Source: Candidatus Desulfovibrio kirbyi (GTDB lineage: Bacteria; Desulfobacterota; Desulfovibrionia; Desulfovibrionales; Desulfovibrionaceae). Taken from it: DNA of 64,000 nt. A program made the translations under genes and the position numbers. The stretch is from positions 24,464 through 88,463 of the forward strand of contig BLLL01000006.1 in the NCBI GenBank assembly GCA_013374015.1, in the 5' to 3' direction. Shown here in pieces: positions 1 to 8,270 of this stretch (positions are counted from its first letter, which is position 1; every line of letters starts with the position of its first letter). The notes under the pieces were generated by a model. The model was not told the origin of the DNA, did no database searches, and was given only the letters and a program-made list of their open reading frames with translations.

Positions 1-475
1 TATTCCATCCGTGTTTTGTTATGTGATTTAAGTGTGGTATTAGCTGTGAGTCGAAATTCAGAATATCAAATTCAATGAATGGCTCATCGTCCATAATATT
101 CTTTTCTCGAATATCCGAGTAGATGTTGTATTGTATGCCGTTTGTCAGGATACCGATATGCGCAGACGTGTGGGCGGCGAAGTACCTGCGGAGCTGAGCA
201 CATTTATCCTTGTCCAGTCTGACGTCGCAAGCCTTGCACTCGATAAGAATAATCGGCTTGTTGTCTTGTATAATCGCATAATCTATTTTTTCTCGTCCTT
301 TTTTGCCTGCATCAGAAACAAATTCAGCCGATACTTCAAACGGATCGTGAATGTCATACCCAAGCGCCCCTATAAACGGGAGTATCATGGCGTGTTTTGT
401 CTGTTCTTCGTTCAAGTTTTTTGAGGCATACCGGCGTATCTTTGCGGCGATTTCTTCAATATGCAGGATTTCCAT
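1..475 (-). CDS. Type I restriction enzyme R-subunit N-terminal-like (HSDR_N-type) protein, truncated by window edge
   Basis: Not in the ORF track because it runs off the window. Minus-strand translation from 475: MEILHIEEIAAKIRRYASKNLNEEQTKHAMILPFIGALGYDIHDPFEVSAEFVSDAGKKGREKIDYAIIQDNKPIILIECKACDVRLDKDKCAQLRRYFAAHTSAHIGILTNGIQYNIYSD...; PD-(D/E)xK-like D...IECK motif. Confidence 0.75.
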   Translation of the reverse strand, partial: MEILHIEEIAAKIRRYASKNLNEEQTKHAMILPFIGALGYDIHDPFEVSAEFVSDAGKKGREKIDYAIIQDNKPIILIECKACDVRLDKDKCAQLRRYFAAHTSAHIGILTNGIQYNIYSDIREKNIMDDEPFIEFDILNFDSQLIPHLNHITKHGWN

Positions 476-580
476 AGAATTGCTCCGTTGAGAGGTTATT
501 TGGTGCTGACCCGTCACTTGACGCCATTACTCATTTACAGGTTTATGCCCTACACCCTAAGTCAACCCTTCTTCCTCAAG

Positions 581-641
581 GATTGGAAATCGTGTGGCGG
601 CTAATCCCCGTCCGGGAGTTCGAATCTCCCTCTCTCCGCCA
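581..641 (+). pseudogene. 3' fragment of tRNA-Ser(GGA): half of anticodon arm, variable arm, T arm, acceptor 3' strand and CCA; likely att remnant
   Basis: GATTGGAAATCGTGTGGCGGCTAATCCCCGTCCGGGAGTTCGAATCTCCCTCTCTCCGCCA: anticodon loop TTGGAAA, T arm GGGAG-TTCGAAT-CTCCC and CCA. No matching 5' acceptor or D arm upstream. Confidence 0.75.
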
Positions 642-696
642 TATTTCAAGGGGTTACTGGAAAGCTGCCATGCTATTTTCGCCTTCCGACATATTT

Positions 697-1590
697 TCAA
701 CCCTGCGCCACAAGATACAACTGGGAAAGCACCAGCATCACCATCACCAAAAGCAGGGGGGAAAAACTCAACAGGGTTTGCGCCCATGTGAGCCGTAGCG
801 CGCTACGGCATCCCGCCACCATGCAGGCGATGCTCCAAACAAAGCCCACAAACGTGCCGAGCAATGGGACTACGGCCAATAATAAAGGCGCGGCGCTGTA
901 AGACACCACCTGAAATGTCAGCGAAAAATCAGCCTGCTTCGGCGTAGCGAACCTGCAGGCCAAATGTATGAGAGCGGAAAAAAAATATAATTGTAAAACC
1001 ATCATGAAAACTCTGAACAGAATCGCCATAACCGAGCTTGTTTCCGGGGCCAGCGCAAGCAGCATTTTTGCCAGTTGCGGATCAGAAGCGGCAGCCGGTC
1101 CAAGGGCGGACAGCAGCGCCTCACCCCAAAAACGCTCTGCCACGGCCTGCAGAAAACCGACAATAACATAAAACGTCAACTCCCGCATCTGCCCCGTGCG
1201 TGGAGAAAGCGCGGCAAAAAACTGCGGCGCGGCAAACATGACCCGCATGACCGTCTGATAAAAGGCGGCAAACCAGCCGTGTCCACCCGGAGCATCCTGC
1301 CAAGGATTGACATGTTCAGAGCGTTCAGTCTCTGTCCGGTCTTCGTTTTCCAGACGCGCGGCCTCACGGGCGTATGCCTCGGCCACCAGTCGCCTCTCGT
1401 CTTCAGCCCTCTGGTCTGCGGGCTGTTCAGGGCGGCGCTCGGGCGGCGCCAGCTCGTCAACAGACGAAGACGCCGACGAAAAACGAAACCGGCAGGCGCA
1501 TTCCGGACACGTGGCAATGACGGCGCGGGCGGGCAAACGGTATTTGGACATATCACGGGCAAAGCCGCATTGAGGACAAACAATCTCCAC
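697..1590 (-). CDS. Zinc-ribbon (MJ0042-like) N-terminus plus Yip1-like multi-TM membrane protein
   Basis: VEIVCPQCGFARDMSKYRLPARAVIATCPECACRFRF CxxC...CxxC ribbon followed by hydrophobic helices; GTG start at 1590 more plausible than the ORF-track start at 1683. Confidence 0.6.
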   Translation of the reverse strand: MEIVCPQCGFARDMSKYRLPARAVIATCPECACRFRFSSASSSVDELAPPERRPEQPADQRAEDERRLVAEAYAREAARLENEDRTETERSEHVNPWQDAPGGHGWFAAFYQTVMRVMFAAPQFFAALSPRTGQMRELTFYVIVGFLQAVAERFWGEALLSALGPAAASDPQLAKMLLALAPETSSVMAILFRVFMMVLQLYFFSALIHLACRFATPKQADFSLTFQVVSYSAAPLLLAVVPLLGTFVGFVWSIACMVAGCRSALRLTWAQTLLSFSPLLLVMVMLVLSQLYLVAQG

Positions 1591-1742
1591 GCAATACTCC
1601 TCAAACAACATGTTAGCTACAGCAACATAGCACGCCATCGACATAACAGCAAGAATCTCGAAATAACAATTTGCTATCGACACGTTTTGATGACAAAATA
1701 TAGTTCATACATTCACCACTTGCCCAATGAAGGAACGCCGCA

Positions 1743-2945
1743 ATGTCGCAAGCAGTTACCGCAGTGAAAGAACAGGAAGAACTCCTGCTGTGCCGCTCGT
1801 ATAGCCGCTATCCGATTGCCATAGTGCGGGGCAGGGGAGCGCGTCTGTGGGATGTGGACGGCAAGGAATATGTCGATCTGCTGGCAGGCATTGCCGTTAT
1901 CGGACTTGGACACTGCAACGAAGAGCTTTGCGATGCCCTGAACGCGCAATCGCGCATGCTCTGGCACGTGAGCAATCTTTTTTACCAGCAGCCGCAGCTT
2001 GACCTTGCACGCCTTCTGCTCTCCACAACGCACCACGACAAGGCCTTTTTCTGCAATTCCGGGGCGGAAGCCAACGAAGCCTGCATCAAGCTGGTGCGAC
2101 GCTACATGCGCACTGTACAACAGCGCGACGCCTTTGAAATCATCACTCTGAGCGGCTGTTTTCATGGCCGCACGCTGGCCGCGCTGGCCGCTACAAGGCG
2201 CGAAGCCTTAAGCGCCGGCTTTTTTCCGCTCCCGGAAGGCTTCAAACAGGTACTCGCCGGAGATCTGAACGCGCTACGCAACGCTGTCACCACATCCACA
2301 GCTGCGGTGCTGCTTGAAGTGGTGCAGGGCGAAGGCGGCATTGTGCCTCTTGAGGCGCGCTACCTCCGCGGCGTTGAAGCCCTGTGCCGTGAACACGGCA
2401 TCCTCCTGATATGCGACGAAGTACAGTGCGGCCTGTGCCGTACCGGAAAATTCTGGGCTTTTCAAAATTTTGAACTGACGCCCGACATCATAAGCATTGC
2501 GAAATCCCTAGCTAACGGTCTGCCCATGGGTGCGATGCTGACTACGGACGAGGCGGCCAAGGGCTTTGCCGCGGGCAGCCACGCCACGACCTTTGGCGGC
2601 GGCGCGCTGACATCGGCTGTGGCTGCGAAAACAGTGGAAATTATGCTCCGCGACCGCATGGACGAACGCGCGGCCAAACTTGGTACGCATCTCAGGCAAC
2701 GCCTTGCCGCGCTTCAGGAACGCATGCCGCACGCAATCCGCGAAGTGCGGGGGCTTGGTCTGATGACTGGCATTGAGCTTGCCCAAAACGGACAAAAAAT
2801 CTGGGATGAATTGCTGCGCCGGGGCTATATTTGCAATCTGAGCCAAGGCGCCATACTGCGCCTGTTGCCGCCGCTGGTCATCGCACAGGCTGATCTGGAC
2901 GGCTTTGTAGATACGCTGGAACACATTCTTAAAACTTGTCCGTAG
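1743..2945 (+). CDS. argD: Acetylornithine/succinyldiaminopimelate aminotransferase family (class III PLP aminotransferase)
   Basis: FFCNSGAEANEACIKLVRRY, ICDEVQCGLCRTGKFWAFQ, SIAKSLANGLPMGA (PLP lysine) motifs; full length 400 aa. Confidence 0.88.
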   Translation: MSQAVTAVKEQEELLLCRSYSRYPIAIVRGRGARLWDVDGKEYVDLLAGIAVIGLGHCNEELCDALNAQSRMLWHVSNLFYQQPQLDLARLLLSTTHHDKAFFCNSGAEANEACIKLVRRYMRTVQQRDAFEIITLSGCFHGRTLAALAATRREALSAGFFPLPEGFKQVLAGDLNALRNAVTTSTAAVLLEVVQGEGGIVPLEARYLRGVEALCREHGILLICDEVQCGLCRTGKFWAFQNFELTPDIISIAKSLANGLPMGAMLTTDEAAKGFAAGSHATTFGGGALTSAVAAKTVEIMLRDRMDERAAKLGTHLRQRLAALQERMPHAIREVRGLGLMTGIELAQNGQKIWDELLRRGYICNLSQGAILRLLPPLVIAQADLDGFVDTLEHILKTCP

Positions 2946-3098
2946 CCACGCCTTGCGAGGTACAATTTTTTTGTGCGCTATTGCCAAAAGCACTCAGGTT
3001 ATCAGGGACGTGTAAAAAAAATTTAACCAAACGCTTCGGCTGTCTGAAATTTTTTATATAAAATACAAATAGATATACTTTATTCCCCAATGACTTTA

Positions 3099-3115
3099 CT
3101 GGCACGCACCTTGCA
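3099..3115 (+). promoter_or_regulatory. Sigma-54 (-24/-12) promoter
   Basis: CTGGCACGCACCTTGCA fits the consensus YTGGCACG-N4-TTGCW with exact GG/GC spacing; predicted +1 about 3126. Confidence 0.75.
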
Positions 3116-3125
3116 ATATTTAGTG

Positions 3126-3193
3126 TACCTTCCTTTCTCTATGTTGACAGCCTCCTCCAAAAAAACGGCCTGCCCCCCAGCAGGTCGTTTTTT
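3126..3193 (+). ncRNA. Candidate sigma-54-dependent small RNA (alternatively an attenuated speB leader)
   Basis: Starts about 12 nt after the -12 GC element and ends at a 9-bp hairpin plus T6. Unpaired 5' part is C/U-rich (ACCTTCCTTTCTCT, GCCTCCTCC), resembling anti-Shine-Dalgarno seeds. Confidence 0.45.
3165..3193 (+). terminator. Intrinsic terminator between argD and speB
   Basis: ACGGCCTGC-loop-GCAGGTCGT stem (one G-U pair) followed by TTTTTT. Confidence 0.75.
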
Positions 3194-3207
3194 ATGAAGC
3201 CAGGAAT

Positions 3208-4116
3208 TTGCCCGCGAAAAAAAATATGTTGCCCTTTCTCTTTTCAGAATACCCGCAAAGCACGCCGGAATCCGCAGGCTTTCACATTATCTCCGTCCCT
3301 CTGGAACGCAGCGTTTCCTACGGCGGCGGCACAGCCAAAGGCCCCGCCGCCATCCTTAAGGCGTCACAACAACTTGAAGCGTGGGAAAACGGCCACGCGC
3401 CAGGGGAATCAGGATTTTATACCGCCCCTGCCATAGACTGCGCAGGAACCCCTGAGGTTGTCCTTGACCGCGTCAGGGCGGCGGTTGCCTTTGCCCTTAC
3501 ATGCGGGGCAACACCCGTTGTCCTAGGAGGCGAACATAGTGTCACTCTGGGCGCGCTGCGGGCGTTTGGCGCTCTTTCAGACAATGCCTCTTCAGACAGC
3601 CTCCCCCTGGGCATTGTCCATATTGACGCACACGCGGATTTGCGTAAAATATATGAAGACGACCCATACTCACACGCCTGCGTCATGTACCGTATCGCGA
3701 ACGAGCTGAAACTGCCGCTTGCGCAATTTGCCGTGCGAGAACTGGCAAAAGAAGAAGCGGACGCGCGCAAACAGTTTTCTGTATTGCACTATGATGCCGA
3801 TATTCTTGCAAAAACAGGGATGCCGTTCCGCCCCTTACCGCCGGACTTTCCGCGCCGCCTGTACATCAGCTTTGATGTGGACGGACTGGATTCCTCGCTC
3901 ATGCCGGCAACGGGTACGCCGTCTCCCGGAGGGCTGTTCTGGCACGACGCCCTGCGGTTGCTTGCAAACTGTTGTGAAGAGCGGGAGGTGGCCGGCATGG
4001 ACATTGTAGAACTTGCGCCCATACCGGGCATGCACCACGCTGATTTTACCGCGGCAAAACTCACACACGCGCTCATGGTTTTGGCGCTCACGACAAAACG
4101 GAACTCGGTGCCATGA
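3208..4116 (+). CDS. speB: Agmatinase/arginase (ureohydrolase) family
   Basis: GGEHSVTLGALRAF, IVHIDAHADLR, SFDVDGLDSSLMPATGTPSPGG metal-binding motifs. Confidence 0.85.
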   Translation: MPAKKNMLPFLFSEYPQSTPESAGFHIISVPLERSVSYGGGTAKGPAAILKASQQLEAWENGHAPGESGFYTAPAIDCAGTPEVVLDRVRAAVAFALTCGATPVVLGGEHSVTLGALRAFGALSDNASSDSLPLGIVHIDAHADLRKIYEDDPYSHACVMYRIANELKLPLAQFAVRELAKEEADARKQFSVLHYDADILAKTGMPFRPLPPDFPRRLYISFDVDGLDSSLMPATGTPSPGGLFWHDALRLLANCCEEREVAGMDIVELAPIPGMHHADFTAAKLTHALMVLALTTKRNSVP

Positions 4117-4931
4117 AAAATACGGTCACAACGTTTCAGGAAGCAAAGGGACGCGAAAAACTTGTCATGCTCACGGCCTACGACTACAGCACGGCGCGCA
4201 TTATGGACGAGTGCGGCGTCAACGCCCTGCTTGTGGGGGACAGCCTCGGCAATGTCATGCTGGGACATCCAAATACCCTTTCCGTCACTCTGGACGACAT
4301 GCTGCGCGCCTGCGCGAGCGTTGCCCGGGCCGCAAACAGCGCCCTCGTCGTCTGCGACATGCCCTTTATGAGCTGCCATGTCAGCAAACAACAAACCCTG
4401 CGCAATGCAGGCCGCCTGCTGGCCGAAGGCGGCGCGCACGCTGTAAAAATTGAGGGCAGGTACTGCCATGAAGTGCGGGCGCTCACCAGAACCGGCATTC
4501 CGGTGATGGGGCATCTGGGTTTGACGCCGCAGTCTGTACACACCCTTGGCGGCTACAAGGTGCAGGGCAAAACCCTTGCTGCGGCCCAAAAACTGCTTGA
4601 CGACGCTCGCGCTCTGCAGGATTCGGGCGCGTTTTCCCTGTTGCTGGAATGTGTTCCGGCGGCGCTGGCGGCGCGCGTTACCCGAGCACTTGCCGTCCCG
4701 ACCATCGGCATCGGCGCCGGCCTGCAGTGTGACGGACAGGTTCTCGTGTGGCAGGATATGTGCGGCATAAGCCAATCTCCGGCAAAATTTGTTAAAAAAT
4801 TCGGAGAAGTCGGCCTTGCCCTGCGCTCCGCGTTCACAGCCTATGCGGAAGACACGCGCAACGGCCTTTTCCCCGCCGGCGAGCACTGCTACGCCACGAC
4901 TGACGACACGCTGTTTGACGCGCTGGTCTGA
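4113..4931 (+). CDS. panB: 3-methyl-2-oxobutanoate hydroxymethyltransferase
   Basis: LVMLTAYDYSTARIMDECGVNALLVGDSLGNVMLG, GIPVMGHLGLTPQSVHTLGGYKVQG, PTIGIGAG; ATGA overlap with speB. Confidence 0.92.
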   Translation: MKNTVTTFQEAKGREKLVMLTAYDYSTARIMDECGVNALLVGDSLGNVMLGHPNTLSVTLDDMLRACASVARAANSALVVCDMPFMSCHVSKQQTLRNAGRLLAEGGAHAVKIEGRYCHEVRALTRTGIPVMGHLGLTPQSVHTLGGYKVQGKTLAAAQKLLDDARALQDSGAFSLLLECVPAALAARVTRALAVPTIGIGAGLQCDGQVLVWQDMCGISQSPAKFVKKFGEVGLALRSAFTAYAEDTRNGLFPAGEHCYATTDDTLFDALV

Positions 4932-5593
4932 CCGGATTCCAGAGATTTGACAACGTGCGCCGGCACGCCGACCGCAAGACAGCGCGGCGGCACATCACGG
5001 GTAACAACGCTGCCCGCGCCGACGCAAGCCCCTTCTCCAATAGTCACACCTTTAAGGATCAGACAGTTCATGCCGATCCAGGCGCAGTCGCCTATGCTGA
5101 CCGGCGCGTCGTTTTCGTATCCCGGGCTGTCGCGGCGCCCTTCAGGCGGCCAGAGCGCGTGAAAATCCGAATCCACAATGACGCAGTTGGGCGCGATCAG
5201 CACATTGCGGCCAACGGCAATGCGCGTTGAGCGCGCAGTCACGGACGTACCGCTCAGTTCCGCGCCATCGCCTATGTCAATAACGGCGCCGGGGCCGAAG
5301 ACGCGCAGACGCACAGGCGCCGCCAGCGTTGCCGCGCTTGCCCGCCGCCAGGAAGAAACAAGGCTGACGTCCGCGCCGATGCGTATCTGCCCGCCCGGCC
5401 AACGCATAAGGCATACCTGACCGTGGGCGCGCGTGCCGCTGCCCACAGTCACTCCCAGAAGCAGGGCTTTGCAGCGTAGCCGTGCCGTGCCGGTGGCGGC
5501 GCCAAAAACGCGCATACCTTCCAGACACAGCCAACTCAGGACGTTAGCCGGTGAGATTCCCCGTTGCAAGGCTTTTTGGATAAATCCGGACAC
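4889..5593 (-). CDS. Left-handed beta-helix (hexapeptide) acyltransferase, WbbJ/Maa-like
   Basis: IAVGRNVLIAPNCVIVDSDFHALWP...IGDCAWIGMNCLILKGVTIGEGACVGAGSVVTRDVPP; GTG start. Confidence 0.8.
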   Translation of the reverse strand: MSGFIQKALQRGISPANVLSWLCLEGMRVFGAATGTARLRCKALLLGVTVGSGTRAHGQVCLMRWPGGQIRIGADVSLVSSWRRASAATLAAPVRLRVFGPGAVIDIGDGAELSGTSVTARSTRIAVGRNVLIAPNCVIVDSDFHALWPPEGRRDSPGYENDAPVSIGDCAWIGMNCLILKGVTIGEGACVGAGSVVTRDVPPRCLAVGVPAHVVKSLESGQTSASNSVSSVVA

Positions 5594-5595
5594 GC

Positions 5596-5760
5596 TTATT
5601 CTGCCTTGCCGTTGTCGGGTTGCTCAAGGGCGTCGCGTATGCGGCACACTCCACGTGGGGCGCAAAACGCGGCATTGTGGCTCTTGAGCGCAACGTGCGC
5701 CTGTTCTCTGCATACCTTCATTTCATATCGGCATCCCGGAAACTGCGGTGACATGCGCAT
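5596..5760 (-). CDS. Small Cys-containing hypothetical protein upstream of the acyltransferase
   Basis: MRMSPQFPGCRYEMKVCREQAHVALKSHNAAFCAPRGVCRIRDALEQPDNGKAE; paired cysteines and tight coupling to the GTG at 5593, but start uncertain. Confidence 0.4.
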   Translation of the reverse strand: MRMSPQFPGCRYEMKVCREQAHVALKSHNAAFCAPRGVCRIRDALEQPDNGKAE

Positions 5761-5840
5761 CGTACGAAACACATCCGCTCTGTGCAAGCAAAAAACAGGA
5801 GAGCCGAAAAAATATACGCGCGTTTTATGTCGAATTTTGC

Positions 5841-5869
5841 TTGACATTGCCTCCAAAAACAGATAGTTA
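5841..5869 (+). promoter_or_regulatory. Sigma-70-type promoter of tRNA-fMet
   Basis: TTGACA-N17-TAGTTA ending 6 nt before the tRNA 5' end. Confidence 0.6.
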
Positions 5870-5874
5870 ATTAA

Positions 5875-5951
<77 letters not shown>

Positions 5952-6205
5952 AGAAAATCAAGGGGTTACGAGTAAAATCGTAGGCCATTTTTGTTTGACA
6001 AATCTCATTCCCACCAATTTTTTTGGATGCTGATGGCAGGGCTTGTCTTACGCGAGGCATATAAGACATTTGGCAACTTGTGCTGATTTGATGCGGCATT
6101 GTGGGGTTTGGCGTTGCATCGGAGAGATGTGTCGCTTTTCAACGGATGAACGCAACAAAAGACCACACTCCCATTCACAGTTTTATGGCTGAACCACCAA
6201 AAAAA

Positions 6206-7822
6206 TCAAGGTAAAGGCAGTAAGCCAAGCTCCTTGAGAAACGCATTGTGTTTTTTCGTAGCCGCCATGATGTTCTGTTCAATCGTCTCCAGTTCATCGT
6301 GAACCGCCTTAAGGTCAATTTCTTTTTCTTGCTCAGCCGTGCTAATATATCTGGAGATGTTCAAGTTATAGTCATTGGCGGCAATCTCTTCCATGGTTAC
6401 ACGCCGGGAGTAGCGTTCTTCTTCCTTGCGGCACTGGTATGTGGAAACAATCTTGTCAATATGTTCCGGCAACAGGCGATTTTGTCGTTTGGCTTTCTCG
6501 AAATGCTCGCTGGCATTGATGAACAGTACATCATCAGGCTTCTTGCATTTTTTCAGCACCAGAATGCAGACTGGAATGCCGGTGGAATAGAACAGGTTGG
6601 CAGGCAGGCCGATCACCGTGTCGATATGTCCATCTTCCAGCAGCTTGCGGCGGATGCGTTCCTCCGCACCGCCACGGAAGAGTACGCCATGGGGCAGGAT
6701 AATGGCCATGACGCCTTCCTGCTTCAGGTAGTGAAAGCCGTGCAGCAAAAAGGCGAAATCTGCTGCGGATTTGGGCGCAAGACCGTAATTTTTGAAACGC
6801 ACATCGTCGCCCATGGTCTCGCTGGGATCCCAACGGTAACTGAATGGCGGATTGGCTACCACGGCATCAAAATAGGGTTTCTTAGCGGGGTTGGTTTCCC
6901 GCAACATATCCCAATCGTTGGTCAACGTGTCACCGTGAAAAATCTCGAACTCGGAATCCTTTACCCCGTGCATCAACATGTTCATGCGCGCCAGATTATA
7001 GGTGGTAATATTTTTTTCCTGTCCGTAGATTTTGCCGATACCGCGCGATTTCATGCGGCTGTGCACATTCAGCAACAGTGATCCGGAACCGCAGGTAAAA
7101 TCAAACAGACTTTCCAAACGTTTTTTTTGACCAGTGGCCGGCTCCTGGCTATCCAGGGTAACAATAGCAGACAGAATACTGGAAATTTGTCGAGGCGTGT
7201 AGAACTCGCCAGCTTTTTTACCGGAACCGGCGGCAAACTGACCGATCAGGTACTCGTAAGCGCCACCCAGAGAATCACCGTTTGTGGAGAACCCTGCCAA
7301 TCCATCGACAATTTTAGTGATAATTTTACAGAGCATGGCATTGCGGTCTGTATAATTTTTCCCAAGTTTTTCAGAGTTCAGGTTAATTTCCGAGAACAAA
7401 CCCTGCAAGGTGCTTTCAAAGGATTCATTTTCAATGTACTTAAAGCTCTCCTGCAGGATTTCCAGCAGCCTGTCTTTATCTTTATGCGTACTGCGGGCCA
7501 TTTCCGCAATGCTGCCCCAGAGAAACTGCGGCTTGAGCACATAATGCACCTTGCGGCGCATCTGTTTTTCAAATGCGCCAATATCTTCCGCATTGTTTTC
7601 ATACCAGATTTGTAGTGGTATTATATGGGGCTGATCCTGCTTATCCGGGTAATCCTTCCCCAATTCTTTTTTTGCCGCTACTTCATAGCTGTTTGACAGA
7701 TAGCGCAGGAAGAGGAAGGAGAGCATATAATCGCGAAAATCGTCCGCGTTCATCGCGCCACGCAGTTGATCCGCAATACTCCAAAGCGTATTACCCAGTT
7801 GTTTTTGTTCTGGTTCAGTCAT
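6206..7822 (-). CDS. hsdM: Type I restriction-modification system methyltransferase subunit
   Basis: Homology to HsdM: AAGSGKKAGEFYTPRQISSIL, FDFTCGSGSLLLNV (motif I), VVANPPFSYRW (motif IV). Confidence 0.95.
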   Translation of the reverse strand: MTEPEQKQLGNTLWSIADQLRGAMNADDFRDYMLSFLFLRYLSNSYEVAAKKELGKDYPDKQDQPHIIPLQIWYENNAEDIGAFEKQMRRKVHYVLKPQFLWGSIAEMARSTHKDKDRLLEILQESFKYIENESFESTLQGLFSEINLNSEKLGKNYTDRNAMLCKIITKIVDGLAGFSTNGDSLGGAYEYLIGQFAAGSGKKAGEFYTPRQISSILSAIVTLDSQEPATGQKKRLESLFDFTCGSGSLLLNVHSRMKSRGIGKIYGQEKNITTYNLARMNMLMHGVKDSEFEIFHGDTLTNDWDMLRETNPAKKPYFDAVVANPPFSYRWDPSETMGDDVRFKNYGLAPKSAADFAFLLHGFHYLKQEGVMAIILPHGVLFRGGAEERIRRKLLEDGHIDTVIGLPANLFYSTGIPVCILVLKKCKKPDDVLFINASEHFEKAKRQNRLLPEHIDKIVSTYQCRKEEERYSRRVTMEEIAANDYNLNISRYISTAEQEKEIDLKAVHDELETIEQNIMAATKKHNAFLKELGLLPLP

Positions 7823-8270
7823 GACTGTTCCATTTTTCTTGTGGGGTCAGCTGTGATTTTTGGAAGTTTGAACTCATACCGCATTAAAAACTCAGCCAAA
7901 ATTTTCTTAAAAAGATCTTTTGTATCCGCATTAACATAACGAGAGAGGTAATCAGATATTTTCCCTTCCAAAGCGAGTTCTTTGAAGCCTGAAAAAAACG
8001 AGAAGCTGAATTAATTCGTAAAATGCGCGTAGCATCACCTTGCAAATCATTATCCCATGAAAATAGATCTTCAGTATAGGCATTAAAATAAAGAGTATCG
8101 CGCTGACCTTTTTGCTTCCCTCGATCTTTAAAGGCCATGGAAAGTCGTGTCTTGCCTGTGCCATTATAGGCATAGAGCAATACAAAATCATGATCATTCA
8201 GATCATCACGCAATCGCATCACCACGTTACTAAGTGTTTTGTACTGGCAAATTTTAGGCTGCTTGCTCAT
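7819..8270 (-). pseudogene. P-loop ATPase ORF inserted between hsdS and hsdM, frameshifted at a homopolymer and short
   Basis: Frame A: MSKQPKICQYKTLSNVVMRLRDDLNDHDFVLLYAYNGTGKTRLSMAFKD... (Walker A NGTGKT). After a T7 run (A7 at 7992-7998) a different frame continues as FFSGFKELALEGKISDYLSRYVNADTKDLFKKILAEFLMRYEFKLPKITADPTRKMEQS*, ending in an ATGA overlap with hsdM. Confidence 0.7.

Noticed and set aside
557-787. Small ORFs around the tRNA-Ser remnant (e.g. GGEREIRTPGRGLAATRFPILEEEGLT)
   Set aside because: Translation of tRNA sequence; a common spurious annotation.
3789-4886. 365-aa minus ORF in the track
   Set aside because: Lies antisense to speB and panB, which are unmistakable; composition is that of a shadow ORF.
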